Assembly (NCBI GenBank): GCA_016926955.1
Contig: JAFGNN010000068.1
Coordinates: 1-35,769 of the forward strand
Direction: 5' to 3'
DNA length: 35,769 nucleotides
DNA from: Spirochaetales bacterium
GTDB taxonomy: Bacteria; Spirochaetota; Spirochaetia; Treponematales; UBA12059
Part shown: positions 34,981-35,769 of the stretch, one piece after another
How positions within the stretch are numbered: the stretch's first letter is position 1
Layout of the letters: the number at the start of each line of letters is the position of its first letter
Notes under the pieces: model-generated
What the model saw: only the letters and a program-made list of their open reading frames with translations
The model's database searches: none
Told to the model about the DNA's origin: nothing
Program-made: the position numbers and the translations under genes

Positions 34981-35769
34981 TGGGCGTATCGAAGCTGGCC
35001 GAGGTATCGAAGACGCCCCTGTCGGAACTCCGCGTCCCGGGGATGCTGCATGCCGTCGCGGTCCGCTCGCCGGTCTCGAGGGGCGCGCTGCTCGGCGTCG
35101 ACCTGCCCCGCCTCGGCAAGGATTACCGTGCCGTGCTCGCGTCCGACATACCGGGGCGCAACGCGGTGCGCTCCTTCGGCGTCGCCGTTCCCCTCCTCGC
35201 CTCCGACCGGGTCCGTTACCTGGGCGAGACGGTGGCCCTCCTGGTCGGTCCGGACCTCGAAGCTCTCGAGGAGCTGCGCGATCGCGCGGTCGTGCGCGTC
35301 GAGGAGGAAACGCCCTTCCTGGATTTCGAACGCTTTTCTTCCGACCAGGTCCTCGCGCGCAGGACCCTCTCGCTCGGCGACAGCGAGCTGGCGTTCTCCG
35401 TCGCCTCACGCATAGTCGAGGGTGATTTCACGGTCGGTTCGCAGGAACACTGGTACGCGGAAGCCCAAGGAGCCTTCGCGGGCTTCGATTACGACAAGCT
35501 CCTTGTGGTGTGCGGCACGCAGTGGCCCTACCACGTCCGCGACACCGTCGCCGAGGCGCTCGCCGTGCAGAACTGCGAGATCATCGTGCGCCCCGGTCCG
35601 TCCGGTCCCCACCTGGACGGCCGGATCTGGTATCCCTCGATGATGGCCGCCCAGGCTGCCCTCGCGGCCTGGCTTTCCAGGCGGAACGTGCGCTTCCTGC
35701 TGCCCCGCGAAGAGGATTTCCGCGTCAGCCCGAAGCGGGCCCGCTATAGCGCGTCCTACCGGGCCGCCC
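34980..35769 (+). CDS. Molybdenum hydroxylase large subunit (xanthine dehydrogenase family), partial
   Basis: Open frame of 263 residues running off the right edge. The start overlaps the aminotransferase stop as TGATG. The first 120 residues resemble the aldehyde oxidase/xanthine dehydrogenase a/b hammerhead domain (LRVPGMLHAVAVRSPVSRG, LASDIPGRNAV, VRYLGETVALLVG). Then comes the molybdopterin-binding part: EGDFTVGSQEHWYAEAQGAF, VVCGTQWPYHVRDTVAEAL, and PHLDGRIWYPSMMAAQAALA followed by REEDFRVSPKRARYS. The usual glycine-rich GGGFGGK loop is here PGPSGPHLDGR, which I associate with a divergent anaerobic branch of the family. Substrate unknown. Its coupling to sugar genes is unexpected. Confidence 0.82.
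   Translation, partial: MGVSKLAEVSKTPLSELRVPGMLHAVAVRSPVSRGALLGVDLPRLGKDYRAVLASDIPGRNAVRSFGVAVPLLASDRVRYLGETVALLVGPDLEALEELRDRAVVRVEEETPFLDFERFSSDQVLARRTLSLGDSELAFSVASRIVEGDFTVGSQEHWYAEAQGAFAGFDYDKLLVVCGTQWPYHVRDTVAEALAVQNCEIIVRPGPSGPHLDGRIWYPSMMAAQAALAAWLSRRNVRFLLPREEDFRVSPKRARYSASYRAA

Overview
The window is about 35.8 kb of GC-rich DNA carrying ordinary chromosomal genes packed tightly on long operons. I see no rRNA, tRNA, insertion sequence, prophage or CRISPR array. The gene content (paired LptF/LptG permeases, BamA with an Skp-like chaperone and TamB) shows a bacterium with two membranes. The neighbourhood mutS / STAS protein / skp / bamA / tamB / tmk, together with a LoaP-type NusG paralogue, is what I would expect in a GC-rich spirochaete related to Treponema/Spirochaeta. 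That placement comes from remembered gene order and protein style, not from a search.

Left half, minus strand. A cluster for translation and RNA metabolism begins at a good promoter near 15.9 kb and runs rimP, nusA, infB, rbfA, truB. A second good promoter just after truB starts rpsO, pnp, an M16 zinc peptidase, dut, lptF, lptG, tgt and a secreted HEAT-repeat protein. Genes overlap or nearly touch throughout (ATGA and TTGA junctions). This arm ends at a strong hairpin near 155-187, which also ends an unidentified plus-strand gene cut off by the left edge. mutS and a ComF-type phosphoribosyltransferase lie just upstream of rimP on the same strand.

Middle. mutS and a plus-strand STAS-domain gene diverge from one almost symmetric promoter. 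The outer-membrane assembly operon tamB-bamA-skp is transcribed on the minus strand and ends in a textbook terminator. tmk and a secreted protein of unknown function run on the plus strand away from tamB.

Right part. A minus-strand pair encodes an exported protein of unknown function and a 705-residue protein with a degenerate RlpA-like domain and a C-terminal SPOR domain, probably acting at the cell wall. Diverging from it, a perfect extended -10 promoter drives a NusG/LoaP-like antitermination factor, a CapD-type nucleotide-sugar dehydratase/epimerase, a DegT-family sugar aminotransferase, and the start of a molybdenum hydroxylase subunit that runs off the right edge. This looks like the head of an antiterminator-controlled surface-polysaccharide operon.

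The points most worth a second look are: an intrinsic-terminator hairpin between the rimP-nusA-infB promoter and the first start codon (a candidate NusA-controlled attenuator); a zinc ribbon at the NusA C-terminus; a long Tyr/Gly/Arg-rich repeat domain in IF-2; the symmetric mutS/STAS promoter; a thymidylate kinase without the P-loop lysine; the degenerate RlpA-SPOR protein; and a perfect 19-bp tandem repeat upstream of the LoaP-like gene.
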